Positions 35,371 through 43,697 of a DNA stretch of 64,000 nucleotides are shown here, one piece after another; position 1 is the stretch's first letter; each line of letters begins with the position of its first letter. The notes beneath the pieces were generated by a model. It had not been told where the DNA came from, made no database searches, and was given only the letters and a program-made list of their open reading frames with translations. A program made the translations under genes and the position numbers. Origin of the DNA: Cocleimonas flava (GTDB lineage Bacteria > Pseudomonadota > Gammaproteobacteria > Thiotrichales > Thiotrichaceae); contig NZ_SMFQ01000004.1 in NCBI RefSeq assembly GCF_004339015.1, positions 805,901 through 869,900 on the forward strand, read 5' to 3'.

Positions 35371-36627
35371 ATGAAGCTCCTCAAAATAGCCTTCAAAAGC
35401 GCGGCAAATAGAAAAACAGGGTTGATACTGGCAAGTGTTTCGATCGCCTTGAGCATTATGTTATTGCTGGTTGTCGACACCATTCGTAAACAAGGCAAAA
35501 GCAGTTTTGTGAACACGATTTCTCAAACCGATTTAGTCGTTGGCGCACGCAGTGGTCCACTTAATCTATTGATGTACAGCGTGTTCCGCATCGGCAATGC
35601 CACCAACAACGTGTCATGGAAATCTTATCAAGAAATTGCCGCATTTCCAGAAACAGACTGGACAGTGCCGTTATCACTCGGTGATTCCCACAAAGGCTTT
35701 CGGGTTCTGGGCACCAATCAGGATTACTTTAAATATTACCGCTTTGCAGGGGGTAAAAACCTCGCCTTCGCCAAAGGAAAGCAATTTGATGATTTATATG
35801 ACGCGGTTCTTGGTAGCGAGGTCGCGAAAAAGCTGTCGTACAAACTCGGCGATAAAATCACCTTGGCGCATGGTTTAACCTCTACAAAATTTGCCGAGCA
35901 TGGCGATAAGCCTTTTCGTGTTTCGGGTATTTTAGAACGAACCGGCACACCCGTAGATCAAACCGTGCATGTGTCTTTACAAGCCATAGAAGCGATTCAC
36001 GTAGATTGGTTGTCAGGCTCTCCTTCTCCCATCAAAATATCTGCGGAGAAAGCACGAGAGATGAAACTCAACCCCAAAACCATCACCGCATTCATGCTTG
36101 GTCTTAAAAACCGCACCGCCACGTTTCGCATGCAGCGCAAAATCAATCAATACAGAGCCGAACCACTATTAGCCATTTTACCCGGCTCAACGCTGGCTAT
36201 TTTGTGGAATACGTTGGGTAACTTTGAAAAAATATTAGTCGCGATCGCCTTTCTGGTTTTACTCAGCGGCCTACTTGGCATGTTAACCACATTATTATCC
36301 ACTTTAAATGAACGAAGGCGCGAAATGGCGATCTTACGAACAGTGGGTGCGCACGCCTGGCATATTATTGCGTTGTTTTTACTTGAAGCGTTTATGGTTG
36401 TTTTAGGCGGCTGTATTTTAGGACTTATTGCAAGCTATGTTGTGCAATTAGTCGCTCAGCCACTCTTGGTACAGTTATACGGAATCCATATCGATATTAT
36501 GTTCCCCGATGCCGAACAGTGGGCTATTATCGGCGGCGCATTATTGTTAGGATTATTTTTCAGCTTATTGCCAGGCCTCATCGCTTACCGACGATCGTTA
36601 CAAGACGGTTTGGTGCTAAAGGTCTAA
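35371..36627 (+). CDS. zrgC: FtsX-like ABC permease (ZrgC)
   Basis: The 418-residue protein has an N-terminal membrane helix (about residues 17-36) and a MacB-type periplasmic domain (to about 270). A cluster of three helices (about 278-410) follows with the FtsX signature NERRREMAILRTVGA and a final LIAYRRSLQDGLVLKV. It follows zrgB after 2 bp. In the Zrg system this type of permease partners the ATPase; whether it imports zinc itself or drives a shape change in a periplasmic carrier is not settled by sequence. Confidence 0.9.
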   Translation: MKLLKIAFKSAANRKTGLILASVSIALSIMLLLVVDTIRKQGKSSFVNTISQTDLVVGARSGPLNLLMYSVFRIGNATNNVSWKSYQEIAAFPETDWTVPLSLGDSHKGFRVLGTNQDYFKYYRFAGGKNLAFAKGKQFDDLYDAVLGSEVAKKLSYKLGDKITLAHGLTSTKFAEHGDKPFRVSGILERTGTPVDQTVHVSLQAIEAIHVDWLSGSPSPIKISAEKAREMKLNPKTITAFMLGLKNRTATFRMQRKINQYRAEPLLAILPGSTLAILWNTLGNFEKILVAIAFLVLLSGLLGMLTTLLSTLNERRREMAILRTVGAHAWHIIALFLLEAFMVVLGGCILGLIASYVVQLVAQPLLVQLYGIHIDIMFPDAEQWAIIGGALLLGLFFSLLPGLIAYRRSLQDGLVLKV

Positions 36628-36659
36628 ATTGATTTTAAAGGATTTATAAAATAAAACTC

Positions 36660-37415
36660 ATGTTCAAAAACAATCAATTATCATCCATATTAGCGGTTTC
36701 ATTTCTGACTTTATTGTTATCCGCTTGCGGTGAAGAAGCGGCTGATAGTGTTTCAAAAAATACGGAACAACAAACTACCAGTGCTGAATCAAAAGTAGAT
36801 ACCGCAAAAACTGCGGAAGCTAAAACCAAAGACAAAGATACAACGAAAGAAGAAACAATAGTTCCGCTTGTGGCCGATACCACTCCCGAAACCACTAATA
36901 AGTCGGACACTGAAGAAACAGCAAACGCGAAACAACAAGACAGCAATGCCGTTGAAACAATCAGTTGGGATAAGCTCATTCCAGAAAGCTATGACCCGAG
37001 TGTCATTATCGATAAATACAGTGAGGAATTAGAAAGCCTCACAGACGATGACCCAAAGGCGATGGAACTCTACGGTAAAATTCAGGCTGAACTGGATAAC
37101 GCACCAGTGAATATGTCACTAGATGGCAAGACCATTAAAATGCCGGGATTCATTGCCCCCTTAGAAAACAACAATGGCATCATCAGCGAGTTTCTATTGG
37201 TCCCTTATTTTGGCGCCTGTATTCATGTACCCGCACCACCGATTAACCAGACCGTAATGATCAAAGCAAAAAATGGCCAAGGGATTAAATCAGAAGAGTC
37301 ATCACTTCCCATCTGGATTACAGGAAAACTAAAAGCTGTAGAAGAAAGGACCAGTATTGGTGCAGCAGGCTATCGCATTGAAAATGCACAAATAGAGCCT
37401 TACACAGAAGAATAA
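36660..37415 (+). CDS. DUF3299 lipoprotein of the zinc operon
   Basis: The 251-residue protein has a lipobox (LLSAC, Cys at 22) and a long Thr/Glu/Lys linker to about residue 98. The C-terminal DUF3299 domain contains KMPGFIAPLENNNGIISEFLLVPYFGACIHVPAPPINQTV. The conserved Cys-Ile-His suggests metal binding. It is last in the zrg-type operon and is probably a membrane-anchored zinc-handling partner. A C6-core element starts 2 bp after its stop. Confidence 0.88.
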   Translation: MFKNNQLSSILAVSFLTLLLSACGEEAADSVSKNTEQQTTSAESKVDTAKTAEAKTKDKDTTKEETIVPLVADTTPETTNKSDTEETANAKQQDSNAVETISWDKLIPESYDPSVIIDKYSEELESLTDDDPKAMELYGKIQAELDNAPVNMSLDGKTIKMPGFIAPLENNNGIISEFLLVPYFGACIHVPAPPINQTVMIKAKNGQGIKSEESSLPIWITGKLKAVEERTSIGAAGYRIENAQIEPYTEE

Positions 37416-37417
37416 TT

Positions 37418-37444
37418 GGCACCCCCCTACTTTAAGTGACTTTT
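37418..37444 (+). repeat. C6-core element, copy 14, lacking its right half
   Basis: GGCACCCCCCTACTTTAAG is present, but the expected pairing GGC and T-run are missing. A GGGCGTTTTTTTAG, which would fit as the missing half, occurs about 185 bp later at 37623-37636. This suggests an insertion into the element. Confidence 0.6.
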
Positions 37445-37682
37445 ATGCGGCTGCGCCTTCCCTTTGGGTAAGCATTAAACAGCAATGCTTTTGTCTCGAT
37501 AAATCTCGGCTCATTCTGTTGTATGAAATGACTAAAGAAACTTATGCTTCGCGGAATAATATTGATGCGGCTTTAGATGACCCTTTAGGGTGAGGCGTAG
37601 CCGAATAATTTATGCTTTGCGAGGGCGTTTTTTTAGATAGTTTTAAACTAGTTTTAAGAACTAGATAAAACGCTTAGAAGCG

Positions 37683-37727
37683 TAGGCCAGATGAATGCAC
37701 TACATCACATTTCTATCCGGCCTAGCT
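37683..37727. repeat. REP-like inverted repeat
   Basis: GTAGGCCAGATGAATG and CTATCCGGCCTAGC form an imperfect hairpin (TAGGCC.GAT / ATC.GGCCTA). This resembles enterobacterial REP elements, whose arms contain GTAGGCCGGATAAG. A related inverted repeat lies at 46021-46110. Confidence 0.5.
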
Positions 37728-37832
37728 AACAATCTGGGCGATCAAACCACCCGACCTCCTACACTATCCGACTACACTACCCGACTTTGAAAAAGTCGGA
37801 TCTCCCATATCGTTGTTTCTGGTAAATCTAAT

Positions 37833-38204
37833 TTATCTATCTACCAGCACAGAACACGGTGAATGGCGCACAACTTTAGCAGCCGTCGAACCGAGTAAAT
37901 AATCTCCCAATCCAGGTTTATGCGAATTAATCAATATTAAGTCCGCATCGCTCTCTTTCGCGAATTGAATAATTTCGTGGTAAGAGGTTCTACCATCACG
38001 TATTTCCGGTTTAGCATCTACGCCAGACTTCTCTAGCCATTTAGCCATAGTTTCGCGTGTTACAGAAAGATCGTGTGGCACCTGTTCAAGTACATGCAAT
38101 AAGGTAATTTGAGGCTTTTCAGATAAGCTTGCCGCCTTCTTAAGTGAATCAAGCGTTGATGCCTCATTCAACAAGTCGGTAGGGACAATAATTTTGTTGT
38201 ACAT
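37833..38204 (-). CDS. Universal stress protein UspA-type
   Basis: The 123-residue protein begins MYNKIIVPTDLLNEAS, preceded by a strong Shine-Dalgarno (ggagg); an upstream ATG at 38270 lacks one. It contains ITLLHVLEQVP and a Usp ending SDADLILINSHKPGLGDYLLGSTAAKVVRHSPCSVLVDR, with the GxxxxxxxLGSTA-type nucleotide signature. It is shorter than the fused Usp at 5340 and stands alone. Confidence 0.88.
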   Translation of the reverse strand: MYNKIIVPTDLLNEASTLDSLKKAASLSEKPQITLLHVLEQVPHDLSVTRETMAKWLEKSGVDAKPEIRDGRTSYHEIIQFAKESDADLILINSHKPGLGDYLLGSTAAKVVRHSPCSVLVDR

Positions 38205-38425
38205 TTTAATACCTCCAGTAATTAATATGTTTACATCGTGTAAAACAACCGTTTTAAGGTATATCTTCAACTACGATTATCATAGTATTAATAGGATGTA
38301 GAGGAGTTGACGCTTATCAAGAGACCACGAATTAGGTTTTTAGCGTTTTAACGAAAGATAGCCTGTAGATTAAAAGATGCATTTACAATCACAGCCAACC
38401 ACAAGTAATAAGCATCAGGAAGACC

Positions 38426-38734
38426 ATGAAAATCAGCGAAATAATCCACGACAAGGAAAACAAACAACTCTATCTGGAAGTCAGTATGGATGAAGTAGAA
38501 ACACCCGTTCGCGCATTAGTTGATTAAATCATCAAAAAAGACAAAATGTACTTAACACACTCAGAAGTGCCTGTAGCACTCCGTGGGAATGGCATCGGAA
38601 AAATACTGATAGAAAAGACGCTAGAAAAGCTGGTAGAAGAAGGCTACGAACAAGAATATAAAATTATCGCTAAGTGCCCGTTCATTAAATACTTTATCGA
38701 GAAGAACGAAAAGTGGAGTGAGATTATTCATTAA
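38426..38734 (+). pseudogene. YjdJ-like GNAT acetyltransferase broken by one in-frame TAA
   Basis: Two same-frame pieces make one protein: 33 residues from ATG 38426 (MKISEIIHDKENKQLYLEVS ending LVD), a TAA at 38525-38527, then IIKKDKMYLTHSEVPVALRG through KCPFIKYFIEKNEKWSEII. Together they match the short GNAT family of about 95 aa with its acetyl-CoA loop (VPVALRGNGIGKILIE). Relatives often have Tyr at the stop position, so a TAT or TAC to TAA change is likely. The downstream piece alone (ATG 38546) lacks the first strands. Confidence 0.75.
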
Positions 38735-38823
38735 TATAAGCACAAAAATATTCACAATATATATTCACAATATATAGTCACTATCATCACTGAATGATTA
38801 GCCAATCACTTGAGGTAAATTAA

Positions 38824-39753
38824 ATGTTAAACGCTAGAGCACTCTATTACCTCAGCACCATCATTCGCCGAGGCTCGCTTCGCAGAGCGGCATCATTGAT
38901 TGGTATAGATGTATCATCAGTTAGCAGACAGATTCGCCAACTGGAAGAAAATCTCGATATAAAGTTATTAGAACGTCACGCTGACGGCTCCAAAATAACA
39001 GAAGCTGGGAGACTCCTGGTTGATCATTACCACAGCCAGCAAGCGGCAGAAGAAGCGACACTTTCGCATTTAGCAGAGCTTCAAGGAGTAGTCACCGGTA
39101 AGGTGCGGATTGCTGTTGGTGAAGGATTTATCGCAGATTTAATATCTGAGCCCATTCGCACTTTCATGATTGAACATCCACGTGTTGATCTCGAAGTAAC
39201 AATGTGTGGAGTCAATGACGCCACCATGCTAATCAAAGAGAGCGAGGTAGATCTGGCACTGCTCTATGCGCCACCTAAAGATAAACTCCTGCATTGTCAT
39301 GTCGAAACTAGGCAACCACTAGACCTGATCGTTCCCGCAGGACATCAATTCACAAAAAGTACCGGCCCTATTTCCTTTCAGGAAATCACCAAGTGGCCAA
39401 TAGGTTTGATGAACTCTTCATTCGGAATGAGGCAGATGGTGAATGCGGTCGCACATCAGGAAAGAGTTATTTTCGATGCGCGTCTGCATACGGATTCAGT
39501 CGCAGTATTAACAAACTTCGTACGCTCCGGAATCGGCATAACCTTCATGCCAGAACTCACTGTTTCCGAAGAAGTGAAAAGAGGCTCAATTGAAGTGATC
39601 CCTATGGAACACAGCGTTTTGAGTGGTGCTCGCGCCCAGATTGTTAGTTTTACAGGTAGAGAGATGACTGTAGCGACAAAAGCCTGTCTGGAACAACTAC
39701 ATAAAGGGATGCGTTTTTTCAATGCAGATGCGCCGCGATTGGTTAACTCCTAG
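38824..39753 (+). CDS. LysR-family transcriptional regulator
   Basis: The 309-residue protein has the LysR HTH (residues about 3-60, YYLSTIIRRGSLRRAASLIGIDVSSVSRQIRQLEENL). An effector-binding domain follows with GKVRIAVGEGFIADLI, LIVPAGHQF and FVRSGIGITFMPEL. It lies just upstream of, and on the same strand as, the TRAP operon, which it probably controls. A gap of 129 bp before dctP is enough for a promoter. Confidence 0.92.
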   Translation: MLNARALYYLSTIIRRGSLRRAASLIGIDVSSVSRQIRQLEENLDIKLLERHADGSKITEAGRLLVDHYHSQQAAEEATLSHLAELQGVVTGKVRIAVGEGFIADLISEPIRTFMIEHPRVDLEVTMCGVNDATMLIKESEVDLALLYAPPKDKLLHCHVETRQPLDLIVPAGHQFTKSTGPISFQEITKWPIGLMNSSFGMRQMVNAVAHQERVIFDARLHTDSVAVLTNFVRSGIGITFMPELTVSEEVKRGSIEVIPMEHSVLSGARAQIVSFTGREMTVATKACLEQLHKGMRFFNADAPRLVNS

Positions 39754-39882
39754 TGTTGACATAAATGCAACACAGGAAGTCTTGAATAGGCAACAGAGCA
39801 ACACTTATACTCACGTCAAGCCGAATATAAAAGTTGGCAAAACACGACATACCACAAAGACATATCACTAAAGGAGCACCAA

Positions 39883-40899
39883 ATGAAACTAAACCTTAAA
39901 ACTACGTTAGCAACTGCCTGTTTCGGCGCAATGCTTTTTGCTGGAAATGCAGTCGCTGCAACCTCTGTGAACTTGAGTTATAACGGAGCACCGGATGCTG
40001 AGAAAAATGCAGTCCATGTTTTCGCCTCAAACCTCAAGAAGTTAATCGAAGAGAAAACCGATGGTGAGATTAAACTAAAGCTTTACCCCAACAGCATGCT
40101 AGGTGAAGAACAGGAACGCATGGAACAGACAATCAGTACGCCAAGTCTGAATATTGCCTCTTTTGGTGGAGTTTCACCGTTAGTGCCAGAGGTTTTTGTT
40201 AGTGCAATGCCATTCCTATTTAAAGACTTTGCTTCAGCACGTAAATTTTTTGATGAAGGCGCATACTGGAAAGATGTTAAAGCTGCATTACGTAAGCGCG
40301 CTGGTTTAGAGCTATTAGCCGTAGTAGAAGAAGGTGGATTTCTCGCATTCACGAACAATAAAAAGCCAATTTCATCACCTGCTGATTTCTCAGGTCTACG
40401 TTTTCGCGCAATGGATCCGAGTCAGGTAGCTCTTTATGAAGCATTCGGCGCATCTGGAACGCCAATTCCCTGGTCAGAAGTTTACATGGGTCTGAAAACA
40501 GGCATCGCTGATGGTCAGATGAATCCACCGATGTACATCATTCTTGGTAGCCTTTATGAAGTACAAAAGTACCTGACACTTGCTAACATTCAGTATTCAG
40601 ATCAATTCCTTGTTGGCAACGCGGCATTCATTGACGGTTTAGATAAGGAAACTCGTAGCGAATTACTAGAAGCTGTCGCTGAAGCTAATGAAATGGCTCG
40701 CAAGCACAACGAAGAAAAAGTTGACGGTCGTATTGCATACCTGGAAAAAGAAGGAATGGTCGTGATTCGTCCTAATAAAGAAGAAATGGCAAAATTCCAG
40801 ACTATGGCTCAACCTGCTTATTTAAAATGGTTAAAGACTCAAAAAATCGATCAATCATATATCGATAAAGCGTTAAAAGACGCTGGAATGAGCAACTAA
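39883..40899 (+). CDS. dctP: TRAP transporter substrate-binding protein DctP
   Basis: The 338-residue periplasmic protein has a signal peptide (to about AVAA, residue 26) and the DctP fold. Markers are KNAVHVFASNLKKLIEEKTDGEIKLKLYPNSMLGEEQERMEQ, LLAVVEEGGFLAFTNNKKPISSPADFSGLRFRAMD with the carboxylate-binding Arg, and MGLKTGIADGQMNPP. It captures an organic anion for the DctQM permease encoded next. A stem-loop separates it from dctQ, consistent with higher binding-protein expression. Confidence 0.93.
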   Translation: MKLNLKTTLATACFGAMLFAGNAVAATSVNLSYNGAPDAEKNAVHVFASNLKKLIEEKTDGEIKLKLYPNSMLGEEQERMEQTISTPSLNIASFGGVSPLVPEVFVSAMPFLFKDFASARKFFDEGAYWKDVKAALRKRAGLELLAVVEEGGFLAFTNNKKPISSPADFSGLRFRAMDPSQVALYEAFGASGTPIPWSEVYMGLKTGIADGQMNPPMYIILGSLYEVQKYLTLANIQYSDQFLVGNAAFIDGLDKETRSELLEAVAEANEMARKHNEEKVDGRIAYLEKEGMVVIRPNKEEMAKFQTMAQPAYLKWLKTQKIDQSYIDKALKDAGMSN

Positions 40900-40931
40900 A
40901 TTACGATAAATCAACCCTGTTCCACGGGTTC

Positions 40932-40957
40932 AAACAGGGGCTTTTTAGCCCCTGTTT
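40932..40957 (+). promoter_or_regulatory. Intercistronic stem-loop between dctP and dctQ
   Basis: AAACAGGGGC-ttttta-GCCCCTGTTT is a perfect 10-bp stem without a T-run, placed between the dctP stop and dctQ. Such a structure could stabilise the dctP 3' end or cause partial termination, giving more binding protein than permease. Confidence 0.75.
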
Positions 40958-40975
40958 CTCAAAAAAGGATTAGTC

Positions 40976-41482
40976 ATGAGTAACTATGTCTCTCGCATAC
41001 TTGCCATCAGTGGGCCTTTGTCCATGAATATCGCTAGTTTTCTGCTTTTCTTAGATCTATTAATAATACTTTTTGGCGTTCTAATGCGATATGTCGTTGG
41101 CGGCGCTCCCATTTGGACTGATGAGCTTGCCAGATTTCTCATCATTGGCGGCGTAATGATTGCCGCAGGTGCCGTATGGATTGAAAGTGGTCACATGCGC
41201 ATAAATGTCATCGAAAATCTATTATCAGGACGATTACGCAAGATTGTAATTCTTTACCAGTGGTTAATAACCGTCGTAATCGCGACCGGAGCTGCTATTT
41301 TTAGCTACCGATATGCGATGTCTGTTTCTATATTCAGCACCCCTGGCCTCGAGGTATCAAGAACAATTCCGATGCTATCACTGCCTATTGGCTTTGCGTT
41401 ACTCGCTTTTCATGCCTTGCTTCAAGGACCGCAGACAGACGAACCCACAACAAAAGCACCAACAAATGAGGCACAACCATGA
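40976..41482 (+). CDS. dctQ: TRAP transporter small permease DctQ
   Basis: The 168-residue protein has four membrane helices and the DctQ signature GGAPIWTDELARFLIIGGVMIAAGAVWIESGHMRI. The end overlaps the dctM start by 4 bp (ATGA). It forms the inner-membrane complex with DctM. Confidence 0.92.
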   Translation: MSNYVSRILAISGPLSMNIASFLLFLDLLIILFGVLMRYVVGGAPIWTDELARFLIIGGVMIAAGAVWIESGHMRINVIENLLSGRLRKIVILYQWLITVVIATGAAIFSYRYAMSVSIFSTPGLEVSRTIPMLSLPIGFALLAFHALLQGPQTDEPTTKAPTNEAQP

Positions 41483-42756
41483 CTTTTGCAATGCTCGCGG
41501 TATTTTTGCTGCATGTTCTATTGGGCTTACCACTTTTCATTTCTCTGCTTGCTGCTGCGATTGTGGGCTTTATGTTTGTAGACCCAAGCATGATTCCACG
41601 CATGATGCCTCAACAGTTTTTTGCAGGGATTAACGTATTCTCCTTGATGGCTATCCCACTATTTATTTTGGCGGGTAATCTAATGAATGTGGCACGCCTG
41701 ACAGATAGACTGATGGCCTTTGCAAACTTGTTAGTAGGCCACCTTCGCGGAGGAATGGGTCATGTAAATGTAGTATCTAGTGTCTTTTTCGCAGGCGTCA
41801 ATGGCTCTGCTGTTGCGGATACCTCTGCACTAGGATCTCTCCTAATACCGACAATGCGAAAAGAAGGTTACTCAACCGCTTTTGCGGCAGGCTTAACCGC
41901 TGGAAGCTCCTTGATTGGTCCAATCATTCCTCCAAGTATTTTCATGATTCTTTATGCATCATTGACCAACACTTCGGTAGGCAGTTTGTTCTTAGCGGGT
42001 GTAATCCCCGGCCTATTACTAGGCGTAGCGTTTATGGGAATGAATGTTTGGTATGCATGGCGTAACGGGTTAGAAAGCCGCGGTCGATTACCAACATTCT
42101 CAGAACTTGTAACGACAGCAGTTGGTGCTCTCCCTGCAATTGTCGCCCCTTTCATAATCGTCGCTGGTATTGTTCTGGGTTTTGTAACACCCACTGAATC
42201 TGGCGCGCTAACAGTACTATATGTGGCATTGTGTGGTGTGGTCTTGGGCAACTTAAACTTTGCCTCATTCTGGAAAGCAGTGGTAGATACCACACGACTT
42301 ACTTCAGCCATCTTCCTTATTATGGCGGCATCTGCAACGGTTAGCTGGTTGCTTGCGTATGCTCAGGTTCCAAGCCAGTTTTTATCGTTATTAACACCCT
42401 ATGTTGATCAACCAATAGTAATCCTGCTACTTATCAGTGCCATCACCTTTGTCACCGGTATGTTCATGGAAGAAGTATCAGCGTTAATGCTACTAACTCC
42501 AATCGTTGTTCCTGTAGCAGCTATGGCTGGCGTAGATTTAGTTCACCTCGGTGTCATCATTACGCTAAACATCACTATCGCATTGATTACACCACCGATG
42601 GGAGCCTGTGTGTATGTTGCAGCGGCTGTTGCAGGTCTGGATATCGTATCCTTATTTAAAACGATTTGGCCTTTCGTACTGACAGCATTATTCGTGCTTC
42701 TTTTATTAATTATTTTCCCAGGTTTAACACTTTGGCTTCCGAGCATAATGGAATAA
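41479..42756 (+). CDS. dctM: TRAP transporter large permease DctM
   Basis: The 425-residue protein has about twelve membrane segments. DctM features are PLFILAGNLMNVARLTDRLMAFANLLVGHLRGGMGHVNVVSSVFFAGVNGSAVADTSALGSLLIP, GLTAGSSLIGPIIPPSIFMILYA and VTPTESGALTVLY. It is the sodium-coupled translocator of the operon. The following dipeptidase gene begins 5 bp later. Confidence 0.95.
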   Translation: MTFAMLAVFLLHVLLGLPLFISLLAAAIVGFMFVDPSMIPRMMPQQFFAGINVFSLMAIPLFILAGNLMNVARLTDRLMAFANLLVGHLRGGMGHVNVVSSVFFAGVNGSAVADTSALGSLLIPTMRKEGYSTAFAAGLTAGSSLIGPIIPPSIFMILYASLTNTSVGSLFLAGVIPGLLLGVAFMGMNVWYAWRNGLESRGRLPTFSELVTTAVGALPAIVAPFIIVAGIVLGFVTPTESGALTVLYVALCGVVLGNLNFASFWKAVVDTTRLTSAIFLIMAASATVSWLLAYAQVPSQFLSLLTPYVDQPIVILLLISAITFVTGMFMEEVSALMLLTPIVVPVAAMAGVDLVHLGVIITLNITIALITPPMGACVYVAAAVAGLDIVSLFKTIWPFVLTALFVLLLLIIFPGLTLWLPSIME

Positions 42757-42760
42757 CAAC

Positions 42761-43504
42761 GTGAACGCAGTTTCCCAACAAATGAATCTTTCACCCATCA
42801 ACGTCAAGTTGGATCTCGATTTTAACAAGGTCAGTCAAATCCTGATCGAAGAGAACGACGAGCCACTCGTGGAATTGAGTCAAACCGATTCACAGATTAA
42901 GGTAGTACCGGTTTATGCCGAACAAGGCATTCCCGGTGCGATTAGTCAGTGTTACGTTCGCCAAAGTGTCTATCTGCGCTTACTCAATGTAGCAAGCTCT
43001 TTACCCGCTTGCTACACACTCGTTGTACTGGATAGCTGGCGACCAACTCGCGTTCAGCAATACCTTTTTGATACCTTTAAAGAATCTATTCGTGCGAACA
43101 ACCCTCTCATTGGGGAGGCTGAACTGTTACAGAAAACGCAGGAGTTTGTTGCCAAACCGAGCAGCGATGTGAAGTCTCCCAGTTTTCATCTCACCGGTGG
43201 ATCTGTTGATGTAACGCTTAGCGATTCAGATGGTCAGATTTTAGACATGGGCTCATTATTCGACGAAGGCATTCCTGAGTCGCACACAGCGTTCTTAGAA
43301 ACCAAGCAAGAACTGACACACTCGGAATGCATGGCGCAAACTCATAGAAGATGCCTATATTGGGCAATGATAGATCAAGGGTTCACAAACCTGGATAGCG
43401 AATGGTGGCATTACGATTTTGGGAATCAGTTATGGGCTTATTACACCGGCAATAAACGCGCTATTTATGGTCCTACAAGTCCGAAAGGATACATAAGTGA
43501 ATAG
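42761..43504 (+). CDS. D-Ala-D-Ala dipeptidase-like (VanX/M15D) protein in a TRAP operon
   Basis: The 247-residue protein starts with GTG 5 bp after dctM. It has the M15 zinc site of VanX-type dipeptidases: LDSWRPTRVQ (Arg contact), SFHLTGGSVDVTL (SxHxxGxxxD with His and Asp ligands) and EWWHYDFG (catalytic Glu and His ligand). It lacks a signal peptide, so it would act in the cytoplasm. Coupling to a TRAP transporter suggests that it cleaves an imported dipeptide or amino-acid conjugate. Confidence 0.88.
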   Translation: MNAVSQQMNLSPINVKLDLDFNKVSQILIEENDEPLVELSQTDSQIKVVPVYAEQGIPGAISQCYVRQSVYLRLLNVASSLPACYTLVVLDSWRPTRVQQYLFDTFKESIRANNPLIGEAELLQKTQEFVAKPSSDVKSPSFHLTGGSVDVTLSDSDGQILDMGSLFDEGIPESHTAFLETKQELTHSECMAQTHRRCLYWAMIDQGFTNLDSEWWHYDFGNQLWAYYTGNKRAIYGPTSPKGYISE

Positions 43505-43697
43505 AACATTTTTGCTGAATCCACTAAAAGACGTTGATGCAATAATCGGCGCAATAACTGACGCAATAATTGACGCAAATAAAGGATCAATAAATTAATA
43601 CTTCGCCTATCCGTTAGTTGTTATGCTATTCACATATAATGCTAGCTTTAATTTATATAAAGAATAAGTAGCCACAACCATCAAGTCAGGAGAACGT

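Larger units (their letters stand above)
37416..37832. other. Repeat-rich spacer
   Basis: This 417 bp gap holds no gene. It contains a C6 element (37418) with an unusual right half, a pair of similar segments TTATGCTTCGCGG (37542) and TTATGCTTTGCGA (37609), a REP-like hairpin (37683-37727), a 13-bp direct repeat CTACACTATCCGA / CTACACTACCCGA (about 37759-37784), and the hairpin CCGACTTT-gaa-AAAGTCGG (37781-37799). Confidence 0.7.
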
